NCBI RefSeq assembly: GCF_001640805.2
Contig: NC_066856.1
Coordinates: 16,529,087-16,593,086, forward strand
Direction: 5' to 3'
DNA from: Lates calcarifer
Taxonomy: Eukaryota > Chordata > Actinopteri > Centropomidae
DNA length: 64,000 nt
Positions within the stretch are counted from its first letter, which is position 1; every line of letters starts with the position of its first letter. Of the stretch, positions 37,091 through 64,000 are shown piece by piece. The translations under genes were made by a program, and so were the position numbers. Below the pieces are notes generated by a model. The model did no database searches. It saw only the letters and a list, made by a program, of their open reading frames with translations, and was not told the origin of the DNA.

Positions 37091-40000
37091 TCAGAAGATT
37101 CATAGATTTGGATTTATAGGTGCTCTGAAGTGAACAGGAAACTCGTACTGTAAAAACTTTCTGCTTGTAAATGGACTCTGTGGCAGCTGTATGAATCGGC
37201 AGGAATTCTAGTTGGCCACCATTTATCTCTCTGTCTGCGTCTCACATGTGTTCACACACCCACAGATAGGTCTTTGGCCACGATTCCTCTGATAAATTGC
37301 TTTAGTCATTGGTCCTGGCTGCGTGTATGTGTGTTGAGTAATGAAGAGGCCGGTGAGGCTGTTGTACTCCTCCTCAGTTGCCCCTGAGCACAGGTGCTCT
37401 GCTCATCCTGAGTGGGAGTTCTCCACTGAACCAGTTAGAAATTCATTCATCCTGTGAGAGCTACAGTGGGGTTTCTTCATTGTTAATGTGATGTGAGAAT
37501 GAAGCTGAAATTTTGGGTTTTGGCATGTGTGAGGGAAGCTTAAGACGCATAAAAAACCCATCCCCAATAACAGTGATTACAGTGATAACAGTCACCCAGA
37601 AAAGCAGGTTCCTGCTCTTGTGCTGTGCTCCATGCCTTCTACATTAATGACTATTGACAAGTGAATCATCCTTAATGCCCATGTCCTGCTTTCTGAGTAC
37701 TGACATATATAATATGTTAACCTGGGGACTGTAGCCAAGACATGGATGTGAGCTGACAGCTTGTTCACTGAGCACATAAAATCTCTGTATCAGTATGATA
37801 CTGGCATATGAGCATAAACCTGGAGGCATTTTTCTTATTGAACTGTTTCATGGCTGGAGATTAGTTTTTAGATGCTCTATATACATGTATGTGTAGGTCT
37901 TACTTGGATGTTGGTCACAAGCACTCCCTTTATTTATAACATTCTGGGCTATGAGACTTGTAGCCTGATAAGAAGACTGAATTGCCATTTTGTTCAGTCT
38001 GACAACGTTGATTTAAAAGTTGTTAAGTCGAGTTACAACAGCATGCACAGCTTTATGAATCTGTTGTTATTTCTCTTGCTCTGGAGCTTCCTCATTTAAA
38101 TTCCACCTACAAAGCTCTGATCTGCTCAGTTGTTTCTTATGATATGTTTATGGTCTTCGATTAGCACAACACCAGACCTATTTGAGTCGCTGAAAAAAAT
38201 CCAAGATGTGAGCATCAATATAGATCTGAGGTCTTATCCCTTTACTCCATCAGAGTTTTTGGTATCAAAAACCCACTGCTTGGAGGCTTGAAAGATGGCT
38301 TTGAAAAGTTTGTATCTTTATCCTTTATGGTGAATGGATTCACAACAACTACAAAAGACTCCAGTGGTGACCCAGATTCATCTTTTTCCAAAAATGTGGC
38401 TTAAAATTTTATGGTAAATTTTATGGTAATACAGAAATTAAGTCTTGAAGTATGTGCTTTTTCCCTCTGAAGACCATAGGACCCTTAAGGGGCTCTGAAG
38501 TGGCTCCAGACCTCAGTTTGATCCACTTTTTCCACTTAGAATCATTCCATCAGTAGTGACAACATTTTACACACTAAGAGGTTTTTGAACTCTTCAGTGT
38601 TTATTTAAAGAAACATTTTGAAGCAGATATCATGTTGACTTCGTCAGGTTCATACACACGTGCACAGTGTACTGTATGGTCCTGCTGTTATGTAACCCTG
38701 TGAGATATTGTGACTGCCTTGGCCAGGGAATGGTGATGCGTGCCCTCTGCTTTTATGGTCAGAGTGAACAGCATGCTGGGAGCCTAATGTTCTTTTAATG
38801 GCTGGTGTGTTGCTGTAGCTGCGGGCAGGGCCTGGAGGGGAGCGATGGAGCTGATTGATAACCCTACGCATCCTCCCGCCAGCTTTCATGATGCAGCATC
38901 AGCAATTCATCCTGCCCGGTTTACCATCTTCGAACCACAGCTGACAGCAACACAGTGACTCAGCAATACGACCGTCTTCGTGGATGGAAGGGTTAGAAGT
39001 CTACCAGGAAACCTTTTCCTTATTTGTAGTTCTTGCTGCTTGCATTTATTTTAAGCCTGTTGTTGCACTGAATCAATGCTCACAATCAATCACTAGTTGT
39101 GTGCTTCCTGGCTGGATAATTAAGTTATTAAAGCCCCAGAGTCTCTCTCGTCTTAAGTCCCTGGCACTGGCTTTTAACCCTCCCACTGACGAAAAATGGT
39201 TTCATAACAGAATTGTTCATAGTTGTAATCAGTAATCAGCTTCCCTGTTGCACAATAAGCCACAGTCTTGGGTATTTGGTGCCAAGCAGCTAGTTGGTTT
39301 GCAAGGTCACCAAGATGGCGTCAACACCCAGAGGTAGAGCCTTACTCCTGAGTCACAGCCACAATCTCAGCCGAGGTCAGGGCCTCATCAACATGAGTTC
39401 AGGAAACACGTGGACAGAGGAAGACTATAGCCACTGTGGTATCAGGGACTGTTTGCTGATTTCCATCTAAGGGTAAAACAACATCAAAGGGAAAATGCGC
39501 CTTCTGTATGGGCACGTCCCCTGTCGTGGAAGGGCAGAGCCGAGGAAAGTCGGCTTTGCACAACTTGCAATGGAGCTAAACTCTCTGAGATCACATCAAG
39601 TCTCGGCTTTGATGCAAAGAAAGCACTGATGTAACCAGCTTTTTATATGGCTCAGCACAGACATAGACACACAGTGATCATACTGTAAGACTGCTGTAAA
39701 TGCTGAAAGATGAAAAAGAACATTTTTAAAGAATGAGTGACTTTGAAAAAACAGGACCTCACTATAACAGAGGTGGTGTTGCAGCTTCAGTTGCCAGTCT
39801 TATACGTCTCTGTATTTTGCTACATGTATCTGTCCAATTACTTTAAAGCGACAGCTTTCATACTTCACCTCTCTTTATTCTGTACCTTCCTCCTCAGACT
39901 CAAGCTGGCAGAAATCGCTCTCCAGCTCATAAAAAGAGATAAGCCAAAGTGTGAGTCTGTGGCCTCACAACCAGAGAGAGAAAAGCATCGGTTAGAGCCG

Positions 40001-40991
40001 TTTTGATTAGAGGTCCAGTTATCAGTTGACTGTGAGAGCACAACAGTGTAGTTCACACTGTCGTTGTCGACTCCCACACTTCCCTTCCCTCCTCGTCTTT
40101 TCTTGTTATGGAAAAGCTCTCAGGCTGCAGCCGCTGCGGGCAAGCAGCCAGCCCGCTGCCACAGCCCTTATACATAACCGCAGAATAGAGGGAAGTCCAA
40201 AATTAAAAGCATTGTTATATCTCTGCGGCTGGTGACCACGGCGAGATGGAGTGACAGGCTTAATTCATTGTGCCGTCTCGGGTGACCTTGGCTTTGGCCT
40301 CTAGTCTGCGCCCCCTCCAGACACACTATTCAGAGCTGCAGCAGTCTGGGACCTTCAGGAACCAGGATCTGCATTTAGTCCCAGAGACAAGCAGACTGTC
40401 AGTAGATTTCTCACTCTGCCTGTGGTGAGTGAGGATTTCTGTAATTCCAAATCTCTTCCCTTTTTTCTTTTTTTTTTCCCAATTCTGTTTGAGCCCCAAA
40501 TTGTCCTCGTGAATGAATTTGAATATAATGTACTATTAGGGTTGCTATGGTGATGGCTGCAGTCTGCGTGCATGTCAGTTGCCATGCAACTTTTTTTCCC
40601 CTCTCCAGTAGAAAGCTGGGCTGCTATGTGCAAAGTGCTAAGCTGACACTGTCAGCTGTGTTTTTACCTGTGTATATTGTATAGCTGCAGCCAGTGTTGA
40701 TCTCTGTATTTTCCTTGTTGTTTCTCGAGAGGTAGATGAGGATTGTCCAATTTCTAACTGCTAACACTTGTTTTCCTTATCTGATTTGGGGATGTAAAGA
40801 CAGATGGTGTCGTATGCTCTACAGGTTGTTTGGCCCCTTGAGGCAAATTTGTGATATTGGCCGATATAAATAACTTAACTACTGCTAGCTCGGAGAGGAT
40901 GTACTCATCTGCCTTCTTGGATTCACGTGGAGTTGCCTTCCTATCACTTGCCAGTGAGAAATTTCATAACTGCATGAGCTGAGTATATTGT

Positions 40992-41165
40992 TCAGAATCA
41001 GAATCAGACTTTATTGCCAAGTAAGTCTGCACATACAAGGAATTTGTCTCAGTATATTGGAGCTAAAAAAACAGAGATAGTAAACAAAGACAGATAGAAA
41101 AGTAGAAGTAAGAGTAAGGAGTAAAGAGCAAAAAGCAAATACTATATGTACAAGGAACATTAATA
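40992..41165 (+). mobile_element. Teleost interspersed repeat fragment
   Basis: Begins with CAGAATCAGAATCAGACTTT and continues with ATTGCCAAGTAAGTCTGCAC and CATACAAGGAATTTGTCTC. These are phrases of a repeat very common in fish genomes. An A-rich, AGTAA-rich stretch follows. The sequence after 41165 is not clearly part of the element. Family name not assigned. Confidence 0.6.
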
Positions 41166-44142
41166 TACTTATAATTGAAAATGGCCTTATCCCTTTTCCC
41201 AGTTGGAGTCTGTAGTGCAGCAACAAAGACATAATCCCTCTCCGGCTTCCCTTCAACAAACAAGTCCGAAGCACTGGACCTGAACTCGGATCTCTACAGC
41301 AATAACCAAGTGTGTAGCCTTGCAGAAACAAGACTGTCAGCAGTTGCCAGTGAACCTCTCATCCTGTCCAGGGGTTTGGCAGTGCCGCGACCCTGACTGT
41401 CATCCTGTATTATCTTTTACCTGCATGTGTGCGCAGAGCTGAACTATGATTCAGTGCCCCAGCAGGGGGCCTGATCAGCCTGTCTTTTGTCCATATAGCT
41501 CACCCTCCTTTCTCAACAAAAACCTTGATAACAAGTATAAATGAAACACTCCCTGTTTCTATCTCTTCACCCCCACCATCCCACCTTCCCCTTGCCTCAC
41601 CCCTCGTGCCCTGCAAATTAAAGAGAGTGTCTATGAGCCTGAGCTGGCCTGGCGGCGCTGATGAGGTGTAATCACCGTGGAGAGGCTCAGCTGCTCTCCT
41701 CAACCTGGCATTGAGCTCATTAGGCCAGGAACATGAAGTTAAAAAAAATTTAAGCACAGAGAGACTACAGAGTCACTATCACTGCATTATGATGTTGCTA
41801 GGAATGGATGCAAGTGTGTGTTTGGAACAGTTGCAGCTAGTGTCATTTCTTCAGATGTGAAGCTGGGGAAAAACTCATTTTCTGCTTCTGCTACCATATT
41901 CTTGCAGCCTCATCTCTTTTGCAATTACTCACACTATATTACAACTGAGACCGCACCATTATAGTCAAAACTGTGAGTTAAGAGTGGCGAAGCACCGAGA
42001 ATCTCTGTTTTCAAGACTTGGAACAAGGACAAAATTGTGTGCATACGTCATCTAAAAGTCTGCCATGAAAGCCAATTTTACATTATTGTTTTCATCCATT
42101 TTATTCTGTATTTCTCTGTGGTAATAGAAGAGTGGAGGCAGGAGGAGAAATGGAGAAGCATTTTTACAGTTTGTGATTTGATACAATGCCATGCCCATTA
42201 TTTCATGCCTTTGATCTTCCCTTGGTCTGAGGCTGACACACCAAAAATCAATTCAAATTTCTTTCCATGTCTTTGTGTTGTGCAGTTTAGTCATTAGTCA
42301 CTCAGTAGATAGATGGTTAGATAGATGGAGTGATGTTACTCCATTGGTTGACTGGCCGACTGTTGGAGCTTCCCCATTGGCTGTTGGTTTTTCAGAATGA
42401 ATTGCTGCAATGTTGCTAGATTTACCAACTTTTCAGACCCTTTTAAATGATATATCTAGGGACCTTTTGGACTGAGTGATAATTTTCTAAGTAAACGTAA
42501 CCAAATTTACAGCACAGCTGTTGCCGTTAACTTATGTGTCTGGAGATTTTGTCAGACAACGTCGCAGTTATAAAATCAGGATTTTATCAGTGCAGAGCAG
42601 CAGCCTGGGGATGGATTGGAAGTGAGTGAGTGGTAGTCTCATGTAGTCTCAATGGGCCGTTTTTATGCCAGTTTTTCATACTTGTTCCATTGTCTGACAA
42701 CGGGAACAGAAAAACATGTAAATGGGAGCAGCTTTATTGGGAATTCAGCTGCAGTAAAATACTGTATATATGAGCACAGAGAGTAGGAGAGGAGCGAACA
42801 GATAAAGGGTTGAAACCAGCTGACACAAGGCAGAAAACAAATATCGATGTGATGATGTCACAAATATGCTAATCAGTGTATCATCTAGCAACATTTAACA
42901 TCTTTTCAAGCAGGCTTTCAACTACATCCTCAATTTTTCACATTGACCATCCACAATCCAGTCATATACTAACAACATCCACACAAACACAAACCAAAGC
43001 TGCTGAATGGACATTAATCTAGCTATTGTTGTATATAAGTATAAACTCCTTTGGTAGTCAACAGTGTTTCCAAAAATCCCCAAATATTCTGTCCTTGCAT
43101 AGTTCAGATTTATAGCTCCACATACAGTAGTTTACTAGCATTAAAAGGTTGCCACAATGGCAGCAATATAAACGGGATGACTCAGTTGTAGTGTGTTGCC
43201 TCCTCTCAGTCTCCAGAGCGGGGCTGCATTTATGAGAAATAAAGCTTTATGAAAGGATCAGTACCCTGTGCTTTTGTTGTCCGTCCCTCTCATCTCACAC
43301 ATCTCCCACAGAAACACAGGTTGCCTGCAACCAGACCCCTCGTCCTGGGAGGCGCAAATGCAATTTCACACGTCACACTCACAACAGATTATTCATGCAG
43401 GTAGGGTGAAGGGTGCTTAGGCATGTGTGTGTATATGTTCAAATAGGCTAGAGAATGTGTCTGTGTCTGTGGATCATGCAGGGTAGGTGGTGTGGGCATG
43501 TGTGTTGCCCAAGGGCATTTCCAAAAGAACCAAACATGCACACACTGACACATGCACACACTCCTCCAGGGGTGAAAGGAGATGTGTGTATGTGGCCTTT
43601 CATTTAGCAGAAGGCCATCAGTGAGTCATTCTCCTAAAGAGCACCCATGGGTACTTGTCTTGCTGACACACACACAGTGACTATCTCAGAACAAGGCATT
43701 CTGGTCAATGTTTAATGCTCTGTAATTGGTTTTCCTGACCAGCACAGCCTGTAGGATGCCAATGCTGATTTGAAGCCTAGCAGCTGAAGCTGACCACCAT
43801 TGCTGTCCTACTTGGGCTTTTATTGTGAAACATTAGTTATGTATATTATATATATATCTGCTATGAGAGGAGTAACTGATGTCTGGCAGTCATTACAAGG
43901 ATTAAACTGTCAAGGTGAAGCTGCACAATCTCGTCTACAATCCCCTCTTCCTTTTCCATGTCAGCTCTACTTAAACCTTCCAAGACATAATCACAGTATA
44001 TCACACTGATATTTGACCATGAACTGAATGTGATTTTGATACCTGAGCACTGAGTTTCATCTTACCTCTCTTTCTTTTCTGTTCTCTCTCTTTCCTAGAG
44101 AACCATGAGCACTGTGGAGGAGGAGCCGGATCACATGATACC

Positions 44143-59204
<15,062 letters not shown>

Positions 59205-61720
59205 AGACAGAAAACGAGAGACACTGTCAGATTCTCCTCTTCTACTCCCCCTGCTGTTGTTGTCTATTTTATATATGTGGTAAATATTCAGAGACTTTGA
59301 CTTTATACTGTATATTATAAACACAAAGAGCAACCTGAAAGGAGAGTGATGTAAACAGACACTATTTACTATGAGGATGCACCTGCATATTTTTCTGATG
59401 TACATTTTCTACAAAAGGCTTAATTGTGATAAAAGGTTTTTATTGTCTTTATAAAATACAGAGTATATGTGGGTTTGTTTCCTTACAGTGGCTTGATGGT
59501 GAGTGCACTGTGGATATTGCCACATGAAATCTGCTTTAGAGAGAGAAACGTGCTATGAAAATTTAAAGCATTAAAGCTGTTCTTTGTAATTTTATTTTTC
59601 CTTTAAAATCAAATCCCAAAATACTTATAGCCTGTTGAACTTGAATATAACACCTACAATATGTAGTTTGGGGGAGGGGATTGGGGATCAAATGGTGTAT
59701 ATGAAATCAGGGTCTGTATTTATCAAACTTCTAAGAAAGTTTAAAAAAAAAAGTGCCATCAGGTTGAAGAACTGAATTACAAGAGATGTTGCCTTTATGA
59801 ACAACACTCAAGTGATCACATGATTAATCGTGTATGCTCAGAGCAGGAATGACCAATCAGAGATGAGGATTTAACTTATGTCTGCCCAATTCTTCATTCT
59901 TTAGAAAACATCCTTACATTTTCCTCCAGTGGTCTTATTCTGCAAAATTATATGTGATCTTTAAAAGTTCATTTTCTTTGTGTGAAATCCTCAGTATTTC
60001 CAGTAGCAATTTGAATGTTAACAATGATAATTGCATATTTTTTTATAATATACATTAATTTTTGATAATAATAATACTATGTATTTTATTTACAGAGTGA
60101 CAGAACAGAGGAGAATATTAAATCTAACATTAAAAGCAGTTTTAAAAAGGTGACAAATACAGGATATATACATTATAAATAAGCATTATGTAATAGGAAA
60201 TAGAGAAGGTACATCAGAGACAACATAGTATAATAAGAAGAATTTAGTACTATGCTGACAAGTGCAGACAATAAAGATAAACTGAAGGTGATTGCAAACA
60301 AAATCAGACAGTTTTGTTCTTTGCACTTCTGATAAATGTAGGAAAAAAGTGGTGTAACATCCTATCAAATGCAAATAGCTGTGTAATTCATAATCCAGTA
60401 GGTTTAAACTATTTGAATATTATTCATCATAACAAAGAATATTTTGTACTCACTTGAAAACACGAAGTCATCTAGGCTCTACTTTTGATCAAATAAAATA
60501 AAGGGAGCTCTGGAGCCTCTCTTATAAGTCATAAAAAAATGATGAATGGGTTTTATTCTTAAGTTTGAAAGTAGGATAAGTAAAGGACTTTAACTTTTAT
60601 TTCTCAGCAGTTTGATAAAAACGAGCCCAGATTTTCCTGGTTAATCTGAGCAGACTATTTGGATGATTTGGGGTCTACATCTGACAGTTATGAATGATGG
60701 TGCATCTATCAGTCAAAAGGAGCTGACTTAAAAATGACTTTCCCCCTCATGTGTCACCAGCTTCTCTTTATGAGGGACCACATAGATGTCTTAATTCTTT
60801 ATGTTGGCCCTTTATATATCAGTATGTGTGTATGTGTGTGAATGCTTGGTTCGTGCATGTAAGCATACTGTGTGTGTGTGCAGTAAAGTGTGTGATTGTG
60901 GATGAATGAGTTGAAACGTGCTGCCCCCTTAACCAAATATCACTGTTACTTTACATCAAACAAGACTTTGTATCACTTTCCGCTCAGTTTTATCTGTTTC
61001 TCTATGTGTGTCTTGTTTGTGTGTGTGTGCCTCTGTATGTGTGTCTTTCTGTCTGTCTGTCTGTCTCTTGTCTGTATATCGTGGAGTGGCTGCTGGTTAT
61101 AGCCCAGTTTGAGAAAGACTTTCTCAGCACTGTAGGAAACAATTAGACCATCCCTTGCTACTATAAGTGTCTCCCTTCATAAATAATGTGTTTGTACATC
61201 ATTGCAAACTGTGTTTGTTGAAATGTTGAATGATTATGAATCAGCTGCTGGACCACATAACATGTGTTAGAGGCTGTCAAAAAATCTTGACCAATAAAAA
61301 CACTGAGACAAAAAATGTATGCTGAATATTTACTGTGAGCACATACAGAGGCGTTTGAATATTTTTTTTAATTATTGAACCCGTGGTCCTTCTATCATCT
61401 GTTTTTACTTTGCATTGCTGCAGTTTTATTCAATAATCAATGCTGCCTGCCTCTATTGTTGCTAAAGATTTTCTGCATTGTGCAATGTTGTTCTGAAATC
61501 ACTGATTAAAGCGGTGATGGTGAATAACACGGTTAAACATATTGATATTTCCTGCATTGGATGCTCACAGCTGGGCTTGTTGTTTTGCACGCTCAAAAAA
61601 GTGGATATTTTACAATACGTTCAGTGGCACGGTGGAGCAGTGTTCAACATTATGTATTTTTTGTACTGTAGTATACACTGTACTTTTTACTGCTGAGCAA
61701 TAAAACAAACAAAACAGTAC
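59205..61720 (+). other. tmem108: tmem108 3'UTR
   Basis: About 2.5 kb of AT-rich non-coding sequence follows the TAG at 59202-59204. It includes TG- and TCTG-rich tracts near 61010-61067. Additional AATAAA hexamers occur inside (for example near 61284), so shorter isoforms are possible. Confidence 0.65.
61699..61704 (+). terminator. tmem108: Distal tmem108 polyadenylation signal
   Basis: AATAAA in GAGCAATAAAACAAAC, followed by a TG/T-rich downstream element (CTCTGTTTGTCTGATTT). It is the best-formed signal after the stop codon. Assignment to tmem108 is by position. Confidence 0.65.
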
Positions 61721-61724
61721 TCTG

Positions 61725-62540
61725 TTTGTCTGATTTATTCTCTTGAGAAGTAAATTTAATCAATAACACACTTCCTCATATTTCACCATGGCTGACCGAC
61801 TTTGGACACTAAGTCCAAAACAGTGATGTTTGACAGTTGTCCTACAGTATGTGTGAGTTAGATATCACACCTGTTGGTTACATAACAAAGCAGTGTAAAC
61901 AGTCCTGCCAACCACAGCACATCCATTGATGTAGTGAGCCAGAATTTTCTCTTTGTGCTGCATCTGGTCAAGTGACCTCCAGCTCTGGGAAGGTGAGTTC
62001 AATTATCTGTTTACAAGTTACTGCTGAGGAGAGGTTTAATTTGACGTGAGTGATATTTACAGATTTGTTGGCCTGTTCAACTACTAATAGCAAAAGCACA
62101 CATTCATACATTGATGGTTACTGAATTTAGGTGCAAGCAAAGTGACCTTCTGGAGGAGGATCTCCCACAACATGGCAACCCAGAAGTTGTCATTATTAAC
62201 GACAAATATATTTTAAAGAAAAATACCTATATACATACATACAATACATACATAAAAAAATCACTGGTGCCAACATCTAAAATCAGATTTTATACAACAA
62301 AACTTTAAAACACAAGCTCAATATGATCTAAAATAATGTAGGCCTTAAAACTACATTCACACAGAATCCCTCTTCAATTACAGTTTATAATTAGTGAGTT
62401 GTACCAAGTTGGATTTAAGCGTTTTTTTTTTTTAAATTTAACTTCGGATATTTTTCCAAAGAGTGATATATTTGGGGAAAAAAACCCAACTAATATTATG
62501 ACTTTTATTTTTGTGTAAATGTCAAAATAATATATCCGGT
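61725..62540. other. Intergenic spacer tmem108 - cdv3
   Basis: About 0.8 kb, AT-rich, with a short degenerate ATAC repeat near 62228-62252. No gene seen. The human neighbour BFSP2 is not present in this interval. Confidence 0.6.
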
Positions 62541-62799
62541 TCAGGGTCGATGTATTTCCGGGTAACGGTACAGATTTGTCAAATAGTCCGTGCATGGCAT
62601 GGTTGACAGGATACCTAACGATTCGGCAACAGAACCAGGGTGGACATTTTTATCAGCCTGGAACAGAAGTTAAACTGCCAGATTAAGGAGTAACACCGTG
62701 TCCTCTGACCATTTGACCAACTGTCCTCACTCTGCGAGAGCGCAGTTTTCACATTTGTCATTGCTCGGTTAGCTAACTATTTTACGTTGGTCTTTGAAA
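62540..62799 (+). promoter_or_regulatory. cdv3: cdv3 promoter and 5'UTR
   Basis: CG-containing sequence directly upstream of the cdv3 start codon includes TTTCCGGG (ETS-type core, about 62551-62558) and TGCGAGAGCGC (about 62733-62743). No TATA box is evident, as expected for a broadly expressed gene. The transcription start is not determined. Confidence 0.5.
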
Positions 62800-63789
62800 A
62801 TGGCGGATGTACCGACGGAGAAGAGCCTGGACGATTTCTTTGCCAAGCGGGATAAAAAGAAGAAGAAAGAAAAGGGAAAGGGTAAGGAGTCTGCCGTCGG
62901 GCCCACGTCGACTGCAGTGAAAAAGACTAAGAAGGAGAAGGAAAAATCGGCAAAAAATGAGAACCAAGACGCACAGATTGAGAAGGTAACCAACGCTACT
63001 CTTCTGTAACTTTTTTTTCCTCAGCAGCGTCTATTGCACACACCGGTGTCGTGTCACATTTTGTATCCTCGTCGTTATCTGCCTCTTCCGTACATGTAGC
63101 TTGCTTGCTTACAGCTCTCTGAAATTTCACCAGGTTATGAAGGATAATAAGCATTTCAGCATGAAGTGACAACGCCGGTTGCTAGCTAGCATATGGTTTC
63201 TCCTGGCACACTTTGTGACGGGGGTAACAAAATTCATCATCACACACTTTTTGTGTTTTTCTTGCACCTTTATCTTTACGTGAGCGAGCTGTTAAAGCGG
63301 GTTCGTGACATAATATTACATGTAATGCCTGTACATTTAGCTATCATAGTGTCACTGGCCTTGTGTTTGCATGGGGAAAGCTGTCGTCCCCCTTCGATTA
63401 AATCGTGGCTTTCCAGCTAGGCCGAGCCGCCATTTGTCATAAGTTTTTACGGGGGTACCAGCCTTAAAGCTTTCAAATCACATGAAGGTATGATAAAATG
63501 CCAAAACTAAGTTACTTATTATAAGATTAAAAGCCTTTCATATTGGTGTGTAACGTTGCCCCAAACCACTATAGCTTGTGTGACCATTTCTTGGGAAGAA
63601 CTGGTCAGAGTGCAGATGTTTGTCACCTACAGAAATGATAGTAGGGTTTTGGAAGTTGTAGGAATTTATTACATTGTAAGGTACTTTTGAGTTAATGGTT
63701 CCGTCTGCCTAGGAGGACGAGGAGTGGAAAGAGTTTGAGCAGAAAGAAGTGGATTACAGCGGGCTTCGGCTGCAAGCTTTACAAATAAG
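62800..63789 (+). CDS. cdv3: CDV3 homolog, first two coding exons (3' truncated by window)
   Basis: CDV3 (carnitine deficiency-associated protein 3) is a small, hydrophilic, widely expressed cytoplasmic protein of unclear molecular role. Exon 1 (62800-62985) encodes MADVPTEKSLDDFFAKRDKK, followed by a lysine-rich stretch. Exon 2 (63713-63789) encodes EDEEWKEFEQKEVDYSGLR and QALQI, which match the most conserved segment of the family. Borders are AGAAG|GTAACC, CTGCCTAG|GAGGAC and ATAAG|GTGAGA. The ATG at 62800 is chosen because MAD...SLD.FFAKRDKKKKK is the family start. The Gly/Ala-rich insert of mammalian CDV3 is missing here and replaced by Lys/Glu/Ser/Thr. Remaining exons lie beyond 64000. 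Confidence 0.93.
62986..63712 (+). other. cdv3: cdv3 intron 1
   Basis: A 727-bp GT-AG intron, relatively CG-rich in its first half, consistent with the downstream edge of the promoter island. No other feature recognised. An open frame at 63193-63420 has no family features. Confidence 0.7.
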
Positions 63790-64000
63790 GTGAGAATGAA
63801 ATTATTTATTTGGTTGTCATGAGTACTTGGTCACATGAGGAGTTGTCAGTTGCATCTGAGCCTTGGTGTCATCAAGTGGGAGCCAGTAAAGATCATGGCC
63901 CCTATGACCCATCCTACAACATTTCAAAAAATATCGTTTTAACCATGGCTAATTTATTGTAGTGCTGACAGCACTAAAGATGACATTTGTTGTTGACATG

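Larger units (their letters stand above)
19066..44098 (+). other. tmem108: First intron of tmem108 (about 25 kb), no coding genes seen
   Basis: I find no conserved coding exon on either strand across this stretch. The longest open frames (for example 23240-23839, 31833-32240 and 41011-41331) have no recognisable domain, no codon bias and no splice structure. It holds interspersed repeats, microsatellites and a possible alternative first exon, listed separately. A long intron before the start-codon exon agrees with the human TMEM108 gene structure. Confidence 0.65.

Noticed and set aside
41011..41331. Minus-strand 106-codon open frame over the 41-kb repeat
   Set aside because: It overlaps a dispersed repeat fragment on the other strand and shows no reverse-transcriptase, transposase or other domain motif.
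61725..62540. A hidden bfsp2 gene between tmem108 and cdv3
   Set aside because: The interval is about 0.8 kb, AT-rich, and shows no intermediate-filament coiled-coil coding on either strand.

Overview
The window is vertebrate nuclear DNA from a teleost fish, most likely a percomorph. The evidence is split coding exons with GT-AG introns, vertebrate single-copy genes, and several dispersed repeats that resemble families familiar from percomorph genomes. No bacterial, viral or plasmid features are visible. All four recognisable genes lie on the plus strand.

Layout. (1) 1-5.7 kb: the last 16 coding exons and 3'UTR of dnajc13 (RME-8, an endosomal DnaJ co-chaperone); the J-domain part lies upstream of the window. 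(2) 6.7-16.9 kb: the complete topbp1 gene, with 27 coding exons and about 1521 residues once two apparent one-base insertions are allowed for. It encodes the nine-BRCT scaffold that activates ATR. (3) 18.5-61.7 kb: tmem108 (retrolinkin), with a CpG-rich promoter, an intron of about 25 kb, a small exon carrying the start codon, a 10 kb intron, one large ectodomain exon, a transmembrane/cytoplasmic exon and a last exon with a 2.5 kb 3'UTR. (4) 62.5-64 kb: the promoter and first two coding exons of cdv3; the rest lies beyond the window.

The genes do not form a functional pathway. They are a syntenic block: in human they sit on 3q22, but there topbp1 is in the opposite orientation and BFSP2 lies between TMEM108 and CDV3. 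The space between exons holds microsatellites, at least four teleost-type interspersed repeats, a degenerate GACTTGA repeat field and several strong inverted repeats.

The observations most worth checking are two +1 frame breaks in topbp1 (14387-14392 and 16419-16420), an in-frame 45-nt candidate cassette exon near the dnajc13 3' end (3906-3950), an upstream ORF whose stop overlaps the tmem108 start codon, a (TG)11 tract next to the tmem108 last-exon acceptor, and a 26-bp near-perfect hairpin at 45057-45115. I found no convincing novel multi-gene system. Exon boundaries were set by eye from splice motifs, reading phase and remembered homology, without alignment tools.
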